DNA from: Rhizobium sp. RU36D
GTDB taxonomy: Bacteria; Pseudomonadota; Alphaproteobacteria; Rhizobiales; Rhizobiaceae
DNA length: 64,000 nucleotides
Reading direction: 5' to 3'
NCBI RefSeq assembly: GCF_900176345.1
Contig: NZ_FWXU01000008.1
Location: 62,001 to 126,000 of the forward strand
Numbering within the stretch: position 1 is the stretch's first letter; each line of letters starts with the position of its first letter. Of the stretch, positions 18,512 to 26,841 are shown piece after piece. The position numbers were made by a program, and so were the translations under genes. The notes under the pieces were generated by a model, which was not told where the DNA came from, ran no database searches, and saw only the letters and a list, made by a program, of their open reading frames with translations.

Positions 18512-19474
18512 TTAACGGAACAGCGACAGGATGTTTTCGGAGTTGCTGTTGGCGATCGACAGAGCCTGGATACCAAGCTGCTGCTGCGTCTGCAGCGCCT
18601 TCAGCTTGGTGGACTCTTCGTTCATGTCCGCATCGACGAGGCGACCGACGCCCGTGTCGATAACGTCCATGAGGTCCTGAACGAACTCGTTCTGCAGTTC
18701 CAGGCGGCTCTTGGTCGCGCCGAGGGTCGCAGCAGCGTCCGTCATGTCCTTCAGCATCGCGTCAACAGCACCGACCATGATTTCGATGTTGTTGTCGGTG
18801 GTGGTGGAGGTCAGCGTGACTTCCGAACCTGCGGTCGCTGCCGTACCGGCATTGATCATGTAGAAGGTGCCCGACGTCGTCGAGGTACCGGTCGTGCTGA
18901 TCGTCGCCGTGTAGGCCTTGGTCAGAAGACCGCGCGATGCCGTGGTGGTGTCGATCAGGGTGGAGTTCGCCGTGTTGAAGTTCAGCGTTTCAACCGAAAC
19001 CGTGCCGGTGGCCGAACGAACGAACGAGCCAACCATTTCCTTCGTGCCAGCGGCAGTCGTGGAGGTGTTGTAGAGCCAGTTGTCGCCCGAGAACGAAGCC
19101 GACTGCGAGATCGAGGTCAGCTGCGACTTGAGTTCGGTCAGTTCCTTGTTGATCTTTTCCTTGTCAACGCCCGGTTCGCGAGCTGCGACCAGCTTGGACT
19201 TGATCTCGGATACGACGTCGATAGCGGCTTCGAGGCCGGTATAGGCCGTGTCAACCTTGGCAGCGCCGAGGCCGAGTGCGTCAGCAACAGCGCCGAGAGC
19301 CTTGTTGTCCGAGCGCATGGTGGTAGCGATCGACCAGTAGGCGGCGTTGTCGGAGGCGTTTTCCACCTTGTAGCCAGAAGAAACGCGGCTCTGAGTGGTT
19401 TCCAGGCCCTTGTTGATAGAGCGCAGGGTGTCAAGTGCTGCCAATGCAGCGGTATTCGTTACAATACTCGTCAT
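18512..19474 (-). CDS. Flagellin, third copy of the array
   Basis: 320 residues (MTSIVTNTAALAALDTLRSI). Very close to the copies at 20171 and 21395 through the centre (VETLNFNTANSTLIDT, then STTGTSTTSGTFYMINAGTA), which suggests recent duplication or gene conversion. Conserved D0/D1 helices at both ends. Exported filament subunit with its own leader and terminator. Confidence 0.95.
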   Translation of the reverse strand: MTSIVTNTAALAALDTLRSINKGLETTQSRVSSGYKVENASDNAAYWSIATTMRSDNKALGAVADALGLGAAKVDTAYTGLEAAIDVVSEIKSKLVAAREPGVDKEKINKELTELKSQLTSISQSASFSGDNWLYNTSTTAAGTKEMVGSFVRSATGTVSVETLNFNTANSTLIDTTTASRGLLTKAYTATISTTGTSTTSGTFYMINAGTAATAGSEVTLTSTTTDNNIEIMVGAVDAMLKDMTDAAATLGATKSRLELQNEFVQDLMDVIDTGVGRLVDADMNEESTKLKALQTQQQLGIQALSIANSNSENILSLFR

Positions 19475-19622
19475 AGGTACTGCCCCTTGTTGGACAAAAA
19501 ATAGGAAAGGGACATACCGGATTTAAATACCGGCAACGACGCTCTGCATCATGCAATTAACCTTTGTTTCCAGTTGGTTAATCCGTCGTTTTAATAATTC
19601 TATTTAGCCCCATTAAGGTTAA
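19475..19622 (-). promoter_or_regulatory. Flagellin leader and promoter region (copy 3)
   Basis: TTAACCTTAA at 19622-19613, CATGATG box 69 bases downstream, hairpin TGCCGG (19535-19530)/CCGGTA (19520-19515) with loop TATTTAAAT, anti-SD UGUCCCUU (19514-19507) and ribosome site AAGGGGCA (19488-19481), eight pairs. Confidence 0.7.
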
Positions 19623-20080
19623 TAGAGCTTGAAGCGACGGACAAAAAAATGAGACTTTCTATTCATCTTCTGGTTGGCGAAAAATACCGGCCTCACCCGG
19701 CTGAAAAGCCCGTGAATTCAGGTGATTCGCGGCCCAGTTCCCTGCCGGAAAGTGGCCGATCGCCGGTCTGCGCCGAAAAAAACTCGGAAAAAGTGTCGAA
19801 GTTTTTTTCATCAAGACCGATGAGGTGCCCGCGGGGAAATCGTCGGACGGGTCTACCCTGGGACAAGAGGATGGTTTCGGGTGCGCAGGCGGGGCTTGGC
19901 CTCGTATAGGCGTGACCTCGCCTCGAAATCCGTGAGATATTTCTACAAGGCAGGCTCTGGGTGGCGCAGGAACGCGTCGGCGATGTCAGGCGTTGGCCAA
20001 TCTCCGGTTCGCGCGGACGAGCGCCAGCGACGCGTCTTGGCGTCCTGAACGCCGTCCGTGCGGGAAACTGCGTCGCATCA
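19623..20080. other. Intergenic stretch between two flagellins; no gene seen
   Basis: About 460 bases with no convincing ORF on either strand; the open frames here have poor composition and no family match. Short similarity (a GTGGCCG-containing stretch near 19735-19755) to the region upstream of the first flagellin (about 22590-22625) may mark shared promoter-distal DNA. Nothing else can be supported. Confidence 0.5.
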
Positions 20081-20126
20081 CAAAAAACAGCAACGCCGCG
20101 CCCCGGAAACCAGGACGCGGCGTTGC
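20081..20126 (-). terminator. Terminator of the second flagellin
   Basis: Stem CAACGCCGCG/CGCGGCGTTG around a partly paired CCTGG...CCGGGG interior, followed on the minus strand by CTGTTTTTTG. A GC hairpin (GGCCGCGC/GCGCGGCC) lies between it and the stop codon. Confidence 0.8.
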
Positions 20127-20170
20127 GTTGATGTCGCGGGCCGCGCTGGCGCGGCCGGCTACGGTCACTC

Positions 20171-21133
20171 TTAACGGAAGAGCGACAGGATGTTTTCCGA
20201 GCTGCTGTTGGCGATCGACAGAGCCTGGATACCCAGCTGCTGCTGCGTCTGCAGCGCCTTCAACTTGGTGGACTCTTCGTTCATGTCGGCATCGACGAGA
20301 CGGCCTACGCCGGTGTCGATCACGTCCATGAGGTCGTTGACGAACTCATGCTGCAGATCGATACGGCTCTTGGCCGCACCGAGGGTCGCCGCGGCGTCCG
20401 TCATGTCCTTCAGCATCGCGTCAACAGCACCGACCATGATTTCAATGTTGTTGTCGGTGGTGGTGGAGGTCAGCGTGACTTCCGAACCTGCGGTCGCTGC
20501 CGTGCCGGCATTGATGAGGTAGAAGGTGCCCGACGTCGTCGACGTACCGGTCGTGCTGATGGTGGCCGTATAGGCTTTGGTCAGAAGACCGCGCGATGCC
20601 GTGGTGGTGTCGATCAGGGTCGAAGACGCGGCATTGAAGTTCAGCGTTTCGACCGAAACCGAACCCGAGGCGGAGCGGACGAACGAGCCGACCATTTCCT
20701 TTGTACCAGCGGCCGTCGTGGAGGTGTTGTAGAGCCAGTTTTCACCGGAGAACGCCGCCGACTGCGAGATCGAGGTCAGCTGCGACTTGAGTTCTGCGAG
20801 TTCCTTCTGGATCTTTTCCTTGTCAACGCCCGGTTCGCGAGCGGCAACCAGCTTGGCCTTGATCTCGGACACCACATCGATGGCAGCTTCGAGGCCGGTA
20901 TAGGCCGTGTCAACTTTGGCAGCGCCGAGGCCGAGAGCGTCGGAAACGGCAGCGATCGCCTTGTTGTCGGAGCGCATCGTGGTAGCGATCGACCAGTAGG
21001 CGGCGTTGTCCGAAGCGGACTCAACCTTGTAGCCAGAGGAGACGCGGCTCTGCGTCGTTTCCATGCTCTTGTTGATAGAGCGCAGGGTGTCGAGCGCTGC
21101 CACGGCAGCGGTGTTCGTGAGGATCGATGTCAT
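20171..21133 (-). CDS. flaB: Flagellin, second copy of the array
   Basis: 320 residues (MTSILTNTAAVAALDTLRSI). Typical D0/D1 helices (SRVSSGYKVESASDNAAYWS and EESTKLKALQTQQQLGIQAL) and a short variable centre, nearly the same as the third copy. The position after the fliP-adjacent flagellin corresponds to flaB of S. meliloti; the name is by synteny only. Confidence 0.93.
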   Translation of the reverse strand: MTSILTNTAAVAALDTLRSINKSMETTQSRVSSGYKVESASDNAAYWSIATTMRSDNKAIAAVSDALGLGAAKVDTAYTGLEAAIDVVSEIKAKLVAAREPGVDKEKIQKELAELKSQLTSISQSAAFSGENWLYNTSTTAAGTKEMVGSFVRSASGSVSVETLNFNAASSTLIDTTTASRGLLTKAYTATISTTGTSTTSGTFYLINAGTAATAGSEVTLTSTTTDNNIEIMVGAVDAMLKDMTDAAATLGAAKSRIDLQHEFVNDLMDVIDTGVGRLVDADMNEESTKLKALQTQQQLGIQALSIANSSSENILSLFR

Positions 21134-21286
21134 GGGTATATTGCCCCTTAGATAGGTTGTTTTTTCAGGAAAGGGACATGCCGGTCTTCAATTCCGGCAA
21201 CGGTGCTACGACTTCATGCCAATTAATTCGCTGTACTCTTAATTAACTCACCGCTGAGTGGTTTCAATTGACACGATCAGGGTTAA
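21134..21286 (-). promoter_or_regulatory. Flagellin leader and promoter region (copy 2)
   Basis: TTAACCCTGA at 21286-21277, CATGAAG box 68 bases downstream, hairpin TGCCGG (21199-21194)/CCGGCA (21184-21179) with perfect six pairs, anti-SD UGUCCCUU (21178-21171) and ribosome site AAGGGGCA (21149-21142), eight pairs. Confidence 0.7.
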
Positions 21287-21318
21287 TAAAAGCTGAATTG
21301 ATTTAAGAAAATTTCTGA

Positions 21319-21355
21319 AAAAACAAAAAAGAAGCCGCGCCCTTGCGAGCGCGAC
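21319..21355 (-). terminator. Terminator of the first flagellin
   Basis: Stem GTCGCGC/GCGCGGC (seven pairs, one U.G), followed on the minus strand by TTCTTTTTTGTTTTTTC. Confidence 0.8.
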
Positions 21356-21394
21356 CTCCTGTTGTGATAGGTAAATAAATCGTTAATCTTGCGA

Positions 21395-22357
21395 TTAACG
21401 GAAGAGCTGCAGGATGTTGTCGGAGTTGCTGTTGGCGATCGACAGAGCCTGGATACCCAGCTGCTGCTGCGTCTGCAGCGCCTTCAGCTTGGTGGACTCT
21501 TCGTTCATGTCCGCATCGACGAGGCGGCCCACGCCCGTGTCGATAACGTCCTGAAGGTCCTTCATGAACTCGTTCTGCATCTCGATGCGCTTGTTGGTGG
21601 CGCCGAGGGTTGCAGCAGCGTCGGTCATGTCCTTCAGCATCGCGTCAACAGCACCGATCATGATTTCGATGTTGTTGTCGGTCGTCGTGGAGGTCAGCGA
21701 GACTTCCGAACCTGCGGTCGCCGCCGTGCCGGCATTGATCATGTAGAACGTGCCGGAGGTGGACGAGGTGCCGGTGGTGCTGATCGTTGCCGTATAGGCC
21801 TTGGTCAGAAGACCACGCGATGCCGCGGTGGTGTCGATCAGCGTCGAGTTCGCCGTGTTGAAGTTCAGCGTTTCGACCGAAACCGCACCCGTGGCCGAGC
21901 GGGTGAACGAGCCAACCATTTCCTTCGTGCCAGCGGCAGTCGTGGAATTGTTGTACAGCCAGTTTTCGCCGTTGAACGAAGCCGACTGCGAGATCGAGGT
22001 CAGCTGCGACTTGAGTTCGGTCAGTTCCTTGTTGATCTTGTCCTTGTCGACGCCCGGTTCGCGAGCAGCAACCAGCTTGGACTTGATCTCGGAAACGACG
22101 TCGATGGCGGCTTCGAGGCCGACCGTTGCAGTGTCCGTCTTGGCGGAAGCGAGGCCCAGCGCGTCGGAAACACCCGAGAGAGCCTTGTTGTCGGAACGCA
22201 TCGTGGTAGCGATCGACCAGTAGGCCGCGTTGTCCGAAGCGTCAGCGACCTTGTAGCCGGAAGAAATGCGGCTCTGGGTCGAATCGAGGCTCTTGTTGAT
22301 CGTGCGCAGCGTGTCGAGAGCAGACTTTGCAGCTGCGTTGGTCATCATAGAAGTCAT
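21395..22357 (-). CDS. flaA: Flagellin, first copy of the array (fliP-adjacent)
   Basis: 320 residues from the ATG at 22357 (MTSMMTNAAAKSALDTLRTI); the longer frame to 22387 begins with TTG inside the leader. N-terminal SRISSGYKVADASDNAAYWS and C-terminal EESTKLKALQTQQQLGIQAL are flagellin hallmarks. It lies directly after fliP, the place of flaA, usually the main flagellin in S. meliloti. The name is by synteny. Confidence 0.93.
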   Translation of the reverse strand: MTSMMTNAAAKSALDTLRTINKSLDSTQSRISSGYKVADASDNAAYWSIATTMRSDNKALSGVSDALGLASAKTDTATVGLEAAIDVVSEIKSKLVAAREPGVDKDKINKELTELKSQLTSISQSASFNGENWLYNNSTTAAGTKEMVGSFTRSATGAVSVETLNFNTANSTLIDTTAASRGLLTKAYTATISTTGTSSTSGTFYMINAGTAATAGSEVSLTSTTTDNNIEIMIGAVDAMLKDMTDAAATLGATNKRIEMQNEFMKDLQDVIDTGVGRLVDADMNEESTKLKALQTQQQLGIQALSIANSNSDNILQLFR

Positions 22358-22505
22358 GTGTATTGTCCCTTGAAAAACGAGATACAAAAGAGGGACATGC
22401 CGGGCTGGCTTTACCGGCAGAGGCGATCGACATCATGTCAATTAATCGGTTTGTGCATTAATTCGCCGCTACAGCCATAGAAAACACCATGGACTTTAAG
22501 GTTGA
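22358..22505 (-). promoter_or_regulatory. Flagellin leader and promoter region (copy 1)
   Basis: TCAACCTTAA at 22505-22496, CATGATG box 68 bases downstream, hairpin TGCCGG (22419-22414)/CCGGCA (22403-22398), anti-SD UGUCCCU (22397-22391) and ribosome site AGGGACA (22370-22364). Here the ribosome site has A where the other copies have G, so the seven pairs are all Watson-Crick. The remaining bases up to fliP (22506-22685) show no gene. Confidence 0.72.
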
Positions 22506-22685
22506 CTGAAGCGAGTTGGTTAAGGAATTTTTTTGCGCGCAACCGCCATGTTGCCGCCACAATGCATCAACGCCCTGATTCGATAGGCTGAATCGCCGAA
22601 TCACCTGCCTGGGAGTGGCCGGTTAACCCAATGTATTTTACGAAAATTCTTTGGGAATTGTGCCAAAACGCTTGGAAAGGCGCTT

Positions 22686-23423
22686 TCAGGCGAAAGAACG
22701 CACCAAACTTCCGACGAGCAGGTTCCAGCCGTCGATCAGGACGAAAAACAGCACCTTGAACGGCAGGGAGATCGAGGTGGGCGGCAGCATCATCATACCC
22801 ATGGCCATGGTGATGGTCGCGACGACCATGTCGATGACGAGGAAGGGCAGGATGATCAGGAAGCCGATCTCGAAACCGCGACGAATCTCCGACAGCATGA
22901 AGGCGGGAATCAGGACCCGGTAGTCGATCTTGTCGTCCGTGATGGCGGTGCGGCCGCGCTCTGCGGCGATATCGACGAACAGCTTCAGATCCTTGTCCCG
23001 CGTATTGGCGGTCATGAAGGTCCGGAAGGGTTCAGCCATGCGGATGACCGCTTCCTGTTCGGTCAGCTGGTTGTTCAGGAGCGGCTGGACACCATCGCGC
23101 CAGGATTGGTCCATGGTGGGCGACATGACATAGAAGGTCATGAACAGCGCCATGCTGGTCAGGATGACGTTGGAGGGCGTGGATGCCAGGCCCATGCCGG
23201 AGCGAAGGATCGAAAATGCGATGATGAAGCGCGGAAAGCTCGTCACCATGATCAGGATGCCGGGCGCAACCGAAAGGATCGTCAGCAGGCCGAAGGTGCG
23301 GACGATCCAAGCTGCTACAGACCCGTCAACGGGCACGTTCAGCAGGTCCGTGGGGAGCTGCTGAGCGTTGGCCAGTTCCGGTGCCGCCATCATGGCGACC
23401 AACAGTATTCCTAATCGAATCAT
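22686..23423 (-). CDS. fliP: Flagellar export gate protein FliP
   Basis: 245 residues with an N-terminal signal-like helix, then family motifs (LLTILSVAPGILIMVTSFPR, SGMGLASTPSNVILTSMALF and FMLSEIRRGFEIGFLI). FliP forms the core of the export gate with FliR and FliQ. The start overlaps the fliL stop by four bases. It ends the flgF-to-fliP operon. Confidence 0.97.
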   Translation of the reverse strand: MIRLGILLVAMMAAPELANAQQLPTDLLNVPVDGSVAAWIVRTFGLLTILSVAPGILIMVTSFPRFIIAFSILRSGMGLASTPSNVILTSMALFMTFYVMSPTMDQSWRDGVQPLLNNQLTEQEAVIRMAEPFRTFMTANTRDKDLKLFVDIAAERGRTAITDDKIDYRVLIPAFMLSEIRRGFEIGFLIILPFLVIDMVVATITMAMGMMMLPPTSISLPFKVLFFVLIDGWNLLVGSLVRSFA

Positions 23424-23926
23424 TCGATGACAAAGGTCCTGAACATCACCTTCGATACGCGCCCTTCCGAGCGAAGGTCAACACGCTCCTGGATGTCTTC
23501 CTTCAAATATTGAAAGCCCCTCGGGCCCTCGACCTGCTGCAGCGAAACGGTGCGCAGATAGGCCAGGATGTCCTGGTGAACATCCTCCGCCATCTTGAGT
23601 TCGGGCGGGCCGTTGAAGGCTAGCGCGACCTCGAGCCGGATCCAGCTTTCGGAGGGGTAGGCAAGGTTCGTCGTGATCGGCTCGAGCGCGACCACGCCAT
23701 TGGCTTCCGTCGCAATGTGCGGAATGCCCTCTTCCTTTTTGCCGCCATGCTCGCCCCCGGCCTCGGCGGCCTTCTTGGCCTCGTCCGCGGCCTTGATCTG
23801 GGGCGTGATCATGTTGCCAAGGAACCAGCCGCCGCCCGCACCGAGCAGGGTGACGACCGCCACGGCGACAATCGTCATCAAGGCCCCGGATTTCTTCTTC
23901 TTGTCGCCGCCGGCTGCTTCATCCAT
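23420..23926 (-). CDS. fliL: Stator-associated protein FliL
   Basis: 168 residues: a short Lys-rich cytosolic tail (GGDKKKKSG), one membrane helix (ALMTIVAVAVVTLLGAGGGW) and a periplasmic domain ending SEGRVSKVMFRTFVIE. FliL forms a ring around the stator and supports its activation. It lies between flgH and fliP. Confidence 0.93.
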   Translation of the reverse strand: MDEAAGGDKKKKSGALMTIVAVAVVTLLGAGGGWFLGNMITPQIKAADEAKKAAEAGGEHGGKKEEGIPHIATEANGVVALEPITTNLAYPSESWIRLEVALAFNGPPELKMAEDVHQDILAYLRTVSLQQVEGPRGFQYLKEDIQERVDLRSEGRVSKVMFRTFVIE

Positions 23927-23964
23927 GGGATCGCCTCATTGCAAAGTTCAGGTTCACGCCGTCA

Positions 23965-24675
23965 TCAGAACGGCGAGAACAGATCGACCACCTGCTTGCC
24001 AACCGGCGGCTGCTGGACTTCCGTCAGGCGGCCACGGCCACCGTAGGAGATGCGTGCCTCGGCGATGCGGTCGTAGGAGATGGTGTTCTCGGCATCGACA
24101 TCCTGCGGCCGCACGATACCCGCGACGTTGAGGATGCGCAGTTCATGGTTGACGCGCACTTCCTGCGAGCCGCTGATCAGCAGGTTGCCGTTTTCCAGGA
24201 TGCCGGTCACGACGGCCGCCACGAGCAGCGTCAGCTTTTCGGCGCGGGCCGTGGTGCCCTTGCCCTGCGTGCTGGTATCCGAATCCGAGGACAGGTCGCC
24301 GGATGCATCGGGGATGATGCCCATCAGCGATTCCTGCATCGACCACTTGATGCCGCCGGAATTCTTGCGGCTGCGATCGGTCTTGTTGTCGAAGCTGGCC
24401 TTGTCGTTGATCTGGATGTTGACCGTCAGGATGTCGCCGACATTGATGGCGCGCGAATCCTTGAACAGGGCCGACTGCGAGTCGCTCCACAGGGAATATC
24501 CGGTTGCCACGTGGGTGGGCTGCTTCGGATAGAGCGACATCTGCGGCGTCTGGCTGTAACGCAGGCCCGAACCGATGGGGCTCATGGCCGGCGCGTTACC
24601 GATCTCCTTGATGGTCTGGCTGTTGCAACCGGCCAGAAGCAGGGTAGCCAGAACGGCCATTACGCGCTTTGTCAT
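23965..24675 (-). CDS. flgH: L-ring lipoprotein FlgH
   Basis: 236 residues with a lipoprotein signal (MTKRVMAVLATLLLAGC, lipid on Cys17). Motifs SLWSDSQSALFKDSRAINVGDILTV and GNLLISGSQEVRVNHELRILNVAGIVRP are typical FlgH. It forms the outer-membrane L ring. The start overlaps the motE stop. Confidence 0.96.
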   Translation of the reverse strand: MTKRVMAVLATLLLAGCNSQTIKEIGNAPAMSPIGSGLRYSQTPQMSLYPKQPTHVATGYSLWSDSQSALFKDSRAINVGDILTVNIQINDKASFDNKTDRSRKNSGGIKWSMQESLMGIIPDASGDLSSDSDTSTQGKGTTARAEKLTLLVAAVVTGILENGNLLISGSQEVRVNHELRILNVAGIVRPQDVDAENTISYDRIAEARISYGGRGRLTEVQQPPVGKQVVDLFSPF

Positions 24676-25223
24676 GAGGGGTCCTTCGACGTATTGGGAT
24701 CGACAGCGCTGGACATGATGGCGGCCACCATTGCAGCCTTTTTCGGGTCCATTTCGCTGAGGATTAGACTGGATTGCTGGGCAGGCAGCTTCATCACGAT
24801 CGCCGCCGCCATTTCGGGAATGAGTTCTTCGAGCTGCGGCGCGGCCGCATCGGGCTTCATCTTCTTGAAGATGCCGATCAGGTTGAGCTCCGCCTGTTCC
24901 AGGAAGTCGTTCCGGCGCTTCAGCCAGTCCTGATATTCTTCCTTGCGCTTCTCGAGCACGGCGATGCGCTCGTCGACATCGGCCTGCAGCTTTTCCAGCT
25001 CCTGCTTCTGCAGCAGATAGCGTTGGTCGCGGGCCGGTTCGGCGATATTGGTGCAGAACTTCTGGATTTCAGCCTGGGTTGCCTGGTCAAGCACCGAAAC
25101 CGGCTGCTGGGCCTGCTCCTGCGCGCTGGTGACCGCCAATCCCGGCAGGACCAGCAAAGAGGGCACGATGAGGAAGCGCGTGGCGAAACGAGCCGCCGAC
25201 TTCAGAGAATTAGCTGCGATCAT
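24672..25223 (-). CDS. motE: MotE, periplasmic chaperone of MotC
   Basis: 183 residues with a signal peptide (FATRFLIVPSLLVLPGLAVT), a long coiled coil (about 70-115: LLQKQELEKLQADVDERIAVL) and a MgtE-N-like helical tail (MKPDAAAPQLEELIPEMAAAIVMKLP). In S. meliloti MotE is described as the specific chaperone of MotC, which is also encoded here (12483-13766). It lies between flgI and flgH with four-base overlaps. Confidence 0.88.
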   Translation of the reverse strand: MIAANSLKSAARFATRFLIVPSLLVLPGLAVTSAQEQAQQPVSVLDQATQAEIQKFCTNIAEPARDQRYLLQKQELEKLQADVDERIAVLEKRKEEYQDWLKRRNDFLEQAELNLIGIFKKMKPDAAAPQLEELIPEMAAAIVMKLPAQQSSLILSEMDPKKAAMVAAIMSSAVDPNTSKDPS

Positions 25224-26341
25224 TGCAGTACGAGCTCCGCTTGCAGGGCGCCAGCCGACTTGATGCCCTGGAGGATGGCGATGATGCCGTCAGGCTTGAC
25301 GCCGATATTGTTCAGGCCCGCGACAAGGGTCCGCAGGTCAGGGCCTTCGACGACGGCGACATTGCCGCCGGTTGCCGTTGCCTGGATGTCGGTCTGCGGC
25401 TGGACTGCCGTCACCCCGCGCGAGAAGGGCTGCGGCTGGATGACCTGGGGCGTCTCTGTGACCTGCACAGTCAGCGTGCCGTAGCTGACGGCCACCTTGG
25501 AGACGCGAACGTCTGCGCCGATGACGATGGTGCCGGTGCGCTCGTTGATGACGACCTTGGCAGGCGTATCGGTTTCGACGATGAGATTTTCGATATCCGC
25601 CATCAGGCGGGTCAGATCCGCCTCGCGCGGCTTCTGGATCACGACTTCCTGAGAATCACGCGCTTCGGCGATCGGGCCGCCAAAGGTGTTTCGCGCATAG
25701 TTGTTGACCACGTCAGCAATGCCGACGGCGGTGGAGAAGTCGGGATTGCGCAGCTGGACCACCAGGTTGATGGAATCCTTGAACTTCGACGGCAGCTCGC
25801 GCTCGACGATGGCGCCATTGGGTACGCGGCCCGAGGTGGTGACACCTTCCGTGACGGTGGCTGCCTGTCCCTGGGCGGTGAACCCCGAAACGATGACGGA
25901 CCCCTGCCCTACGGCATAGATCTGGCCGTCGGCGCCGGAAAGCGAGGTCATGACCAGCGTGCCGCCGCGCAGCGAGGTGGCGTCACCGAGCGAGCTGACA
26001 TTGGCGTCGATACGGCTGCCGGGGCTGGCGAAGGGCGGCAAGGTAGCGGTGACCATGACCGCTGCCACGTTCTTGGCATTGGACTGGCCGCCCTGGGTGG
26101 AAATGCCGAGGTTCTGCAGCATGGCGCGCATGGACTGCTCGGTAAAGGGCGAGGAACGCAGGCTGTCGCCGGTTCCCTGCAGGCCGACCACGAGACCGTA
26201 ACCAATGAGCTGGTTATCGCGGCCCGACTGCAGCGAGGCTATGTCCTTGATGCGCGACGCCGCACCGGCATCCGGCGCAGGCAGCGCCAGGCCGGCAAGG
26301 GCGATTGCCATCAGGACTTTTACAACGCGGTAAGCTTTCAT
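25220..26341 (-). CDS. flgI: P-ring protein FlgI
   Basis: 373 residues with a signal peptide (VLMAIALAGLALPAPDAGA) and FlgI motifs (RIKDIASLQSGRDNQLIGYG, LVVGLQGTGDSLRSSPFTEQ, and LVAGLNNIGVKPDGIIAIL near the C-terminus). It builds the periplasmic P ring. It overlaps flgA upstream and motE downstream by four bases. Confidence 0.97.
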   Translation of the reverse strand: MKAYRVVKVLMAIALAGLALPAPDAGAASRIKDIASLQSGRDNQLIGYGLVVGLQGTGDSLRSSPFTEQSMRAMLQNLGISTQGGQSNAKNVAAVMVTATLPPFASPGSRIDANVSSLGDATSLRGGTLVMTSLSGADGQIYAVGQGSVIVSGFTAQGQAATVTEGVTTSGRVPNGAIVERELPSKFKDSINLVVQLRNPDFSTAVGIADVVNNYARNTFGGPIAEARDSQEVVIQKPREADLTRLMADIENLIVETDTPAKVVINERTGTIVIGADVRVSKVAVSYGTLTVQVTETPQVIQPQPFSRGVTAVQPQTDIQATATGGNVAVVEGPDLRTLVAGLNNIGVKPDGIIAILQGIKSAGALQAELVLQ

Positions 26342-26829
26342 TTCGCCATCACCTGCACAGTTCCATCGGCCATGACCGTCCCGGAAACGATCGCGCCGGA
26401 GTCGAGATTGCGCACCTTGATGACGTCGCCCACGGAGGCGTCGGTAAGCGGGGAACCCGCCGCCGAAATCGTCATGGTGCCAAGCGTGAAGGTCAGCCGC
26501 AGACTGCTGCCACGCTTGACGGCAAACGGTTCGCGCACACTGGACAAGGGAATGGTGCGGCCCGGCAATAGCGTGCGCTTGGACACCATCCCGACCACCT
26601 GGGACTTCGACTGGGCATAGCCACCGGCGATGTTCGGATTGGTGACTTCCACGAGTTCCAGAAGATGATCGGCGACCTCTTCGCCAGGATAGATGATCTG
26701 GGTGGGCACCACGGCGTAGCCGCCTTCTGCCCGGACGCCCGGCATGGCCAGGAGCGTCAACAGTGCCGTGGCGACTGCCGTCGCCAGGCCCCTTTTCGTG
26801 CTTATGCGGCCAAACCTCATGTCTGCCAT
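26338..26829 (-). CDS. flgA: P-ring assembly chaperone FlgA
   Basis: 163 residues with an N-terminal signal helix (AVATALLTLLAMPGVRA), then the SAF-domain region (LLPGRTIPLSSVREPFAVKRG, and SLTDASVGDVIKVRNLDSGAIVSGTV). FlgA helps FlgI assemble in the periplasm. It is short compared with enteric FlgA (about 219), as usual in rhizobia. Two in-frame ATG codons (26829, 26820) are possible starts. Confidence 0.93.
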   Translation of the reverse strand: MADMRFGRISTKRGLATAVATALLTLLAMPGVRAEGGYAVVPTQIIYPGEEVADHLLELVEVTNPNIAGGYAQSKSQVVGMVSKRTLLPGRTIPLSSVREPFAVKRGSSLRLTFTLGTMTISAAGSPLTDASVGDVIKVRNLDSGAIVSGTVMADGTVQVMAK

Positions 26830-26841
26830 GCCTCCTGTTGG

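Larger units (their letters stand above)
15997..21395 (-). repeat. Tandem array of five flagellin genes (15997-22357)
   Basis: Five same-strand flagellin genes with repeated leaders. The central stretches of copies 1, 2 and 3 (around 21610-21940, 20390-20720 and 18720-19060) are nearly identical at DNA level, while copies 4 and 5 are more divergent. This fits stepwise duplication with recent gene conversion. Coordinates of the whole array are 15997 to 22357. Confidence 0.8.

Noticed and set aside
19649..19909. 86-codon ORF between flagellins
   Set aside because: Low-quality composition, no ribosome site and no recognisable family; the region looks non-coding.
15997..22357. Flagellin repeats as a mobile or CRISPR-like array
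   Set aside because: The repeats are whole genes and their leaders; there are no short regular spacers, no transposase and no terminal repeats.
17257..22480. Long plus-strand ORFs (about 330-360 codons) opposite four flagellins
   Set aside because: They mirror the flagellin genes on the other strand, share no family features, and arise from the third-base GC pattern of this genome.
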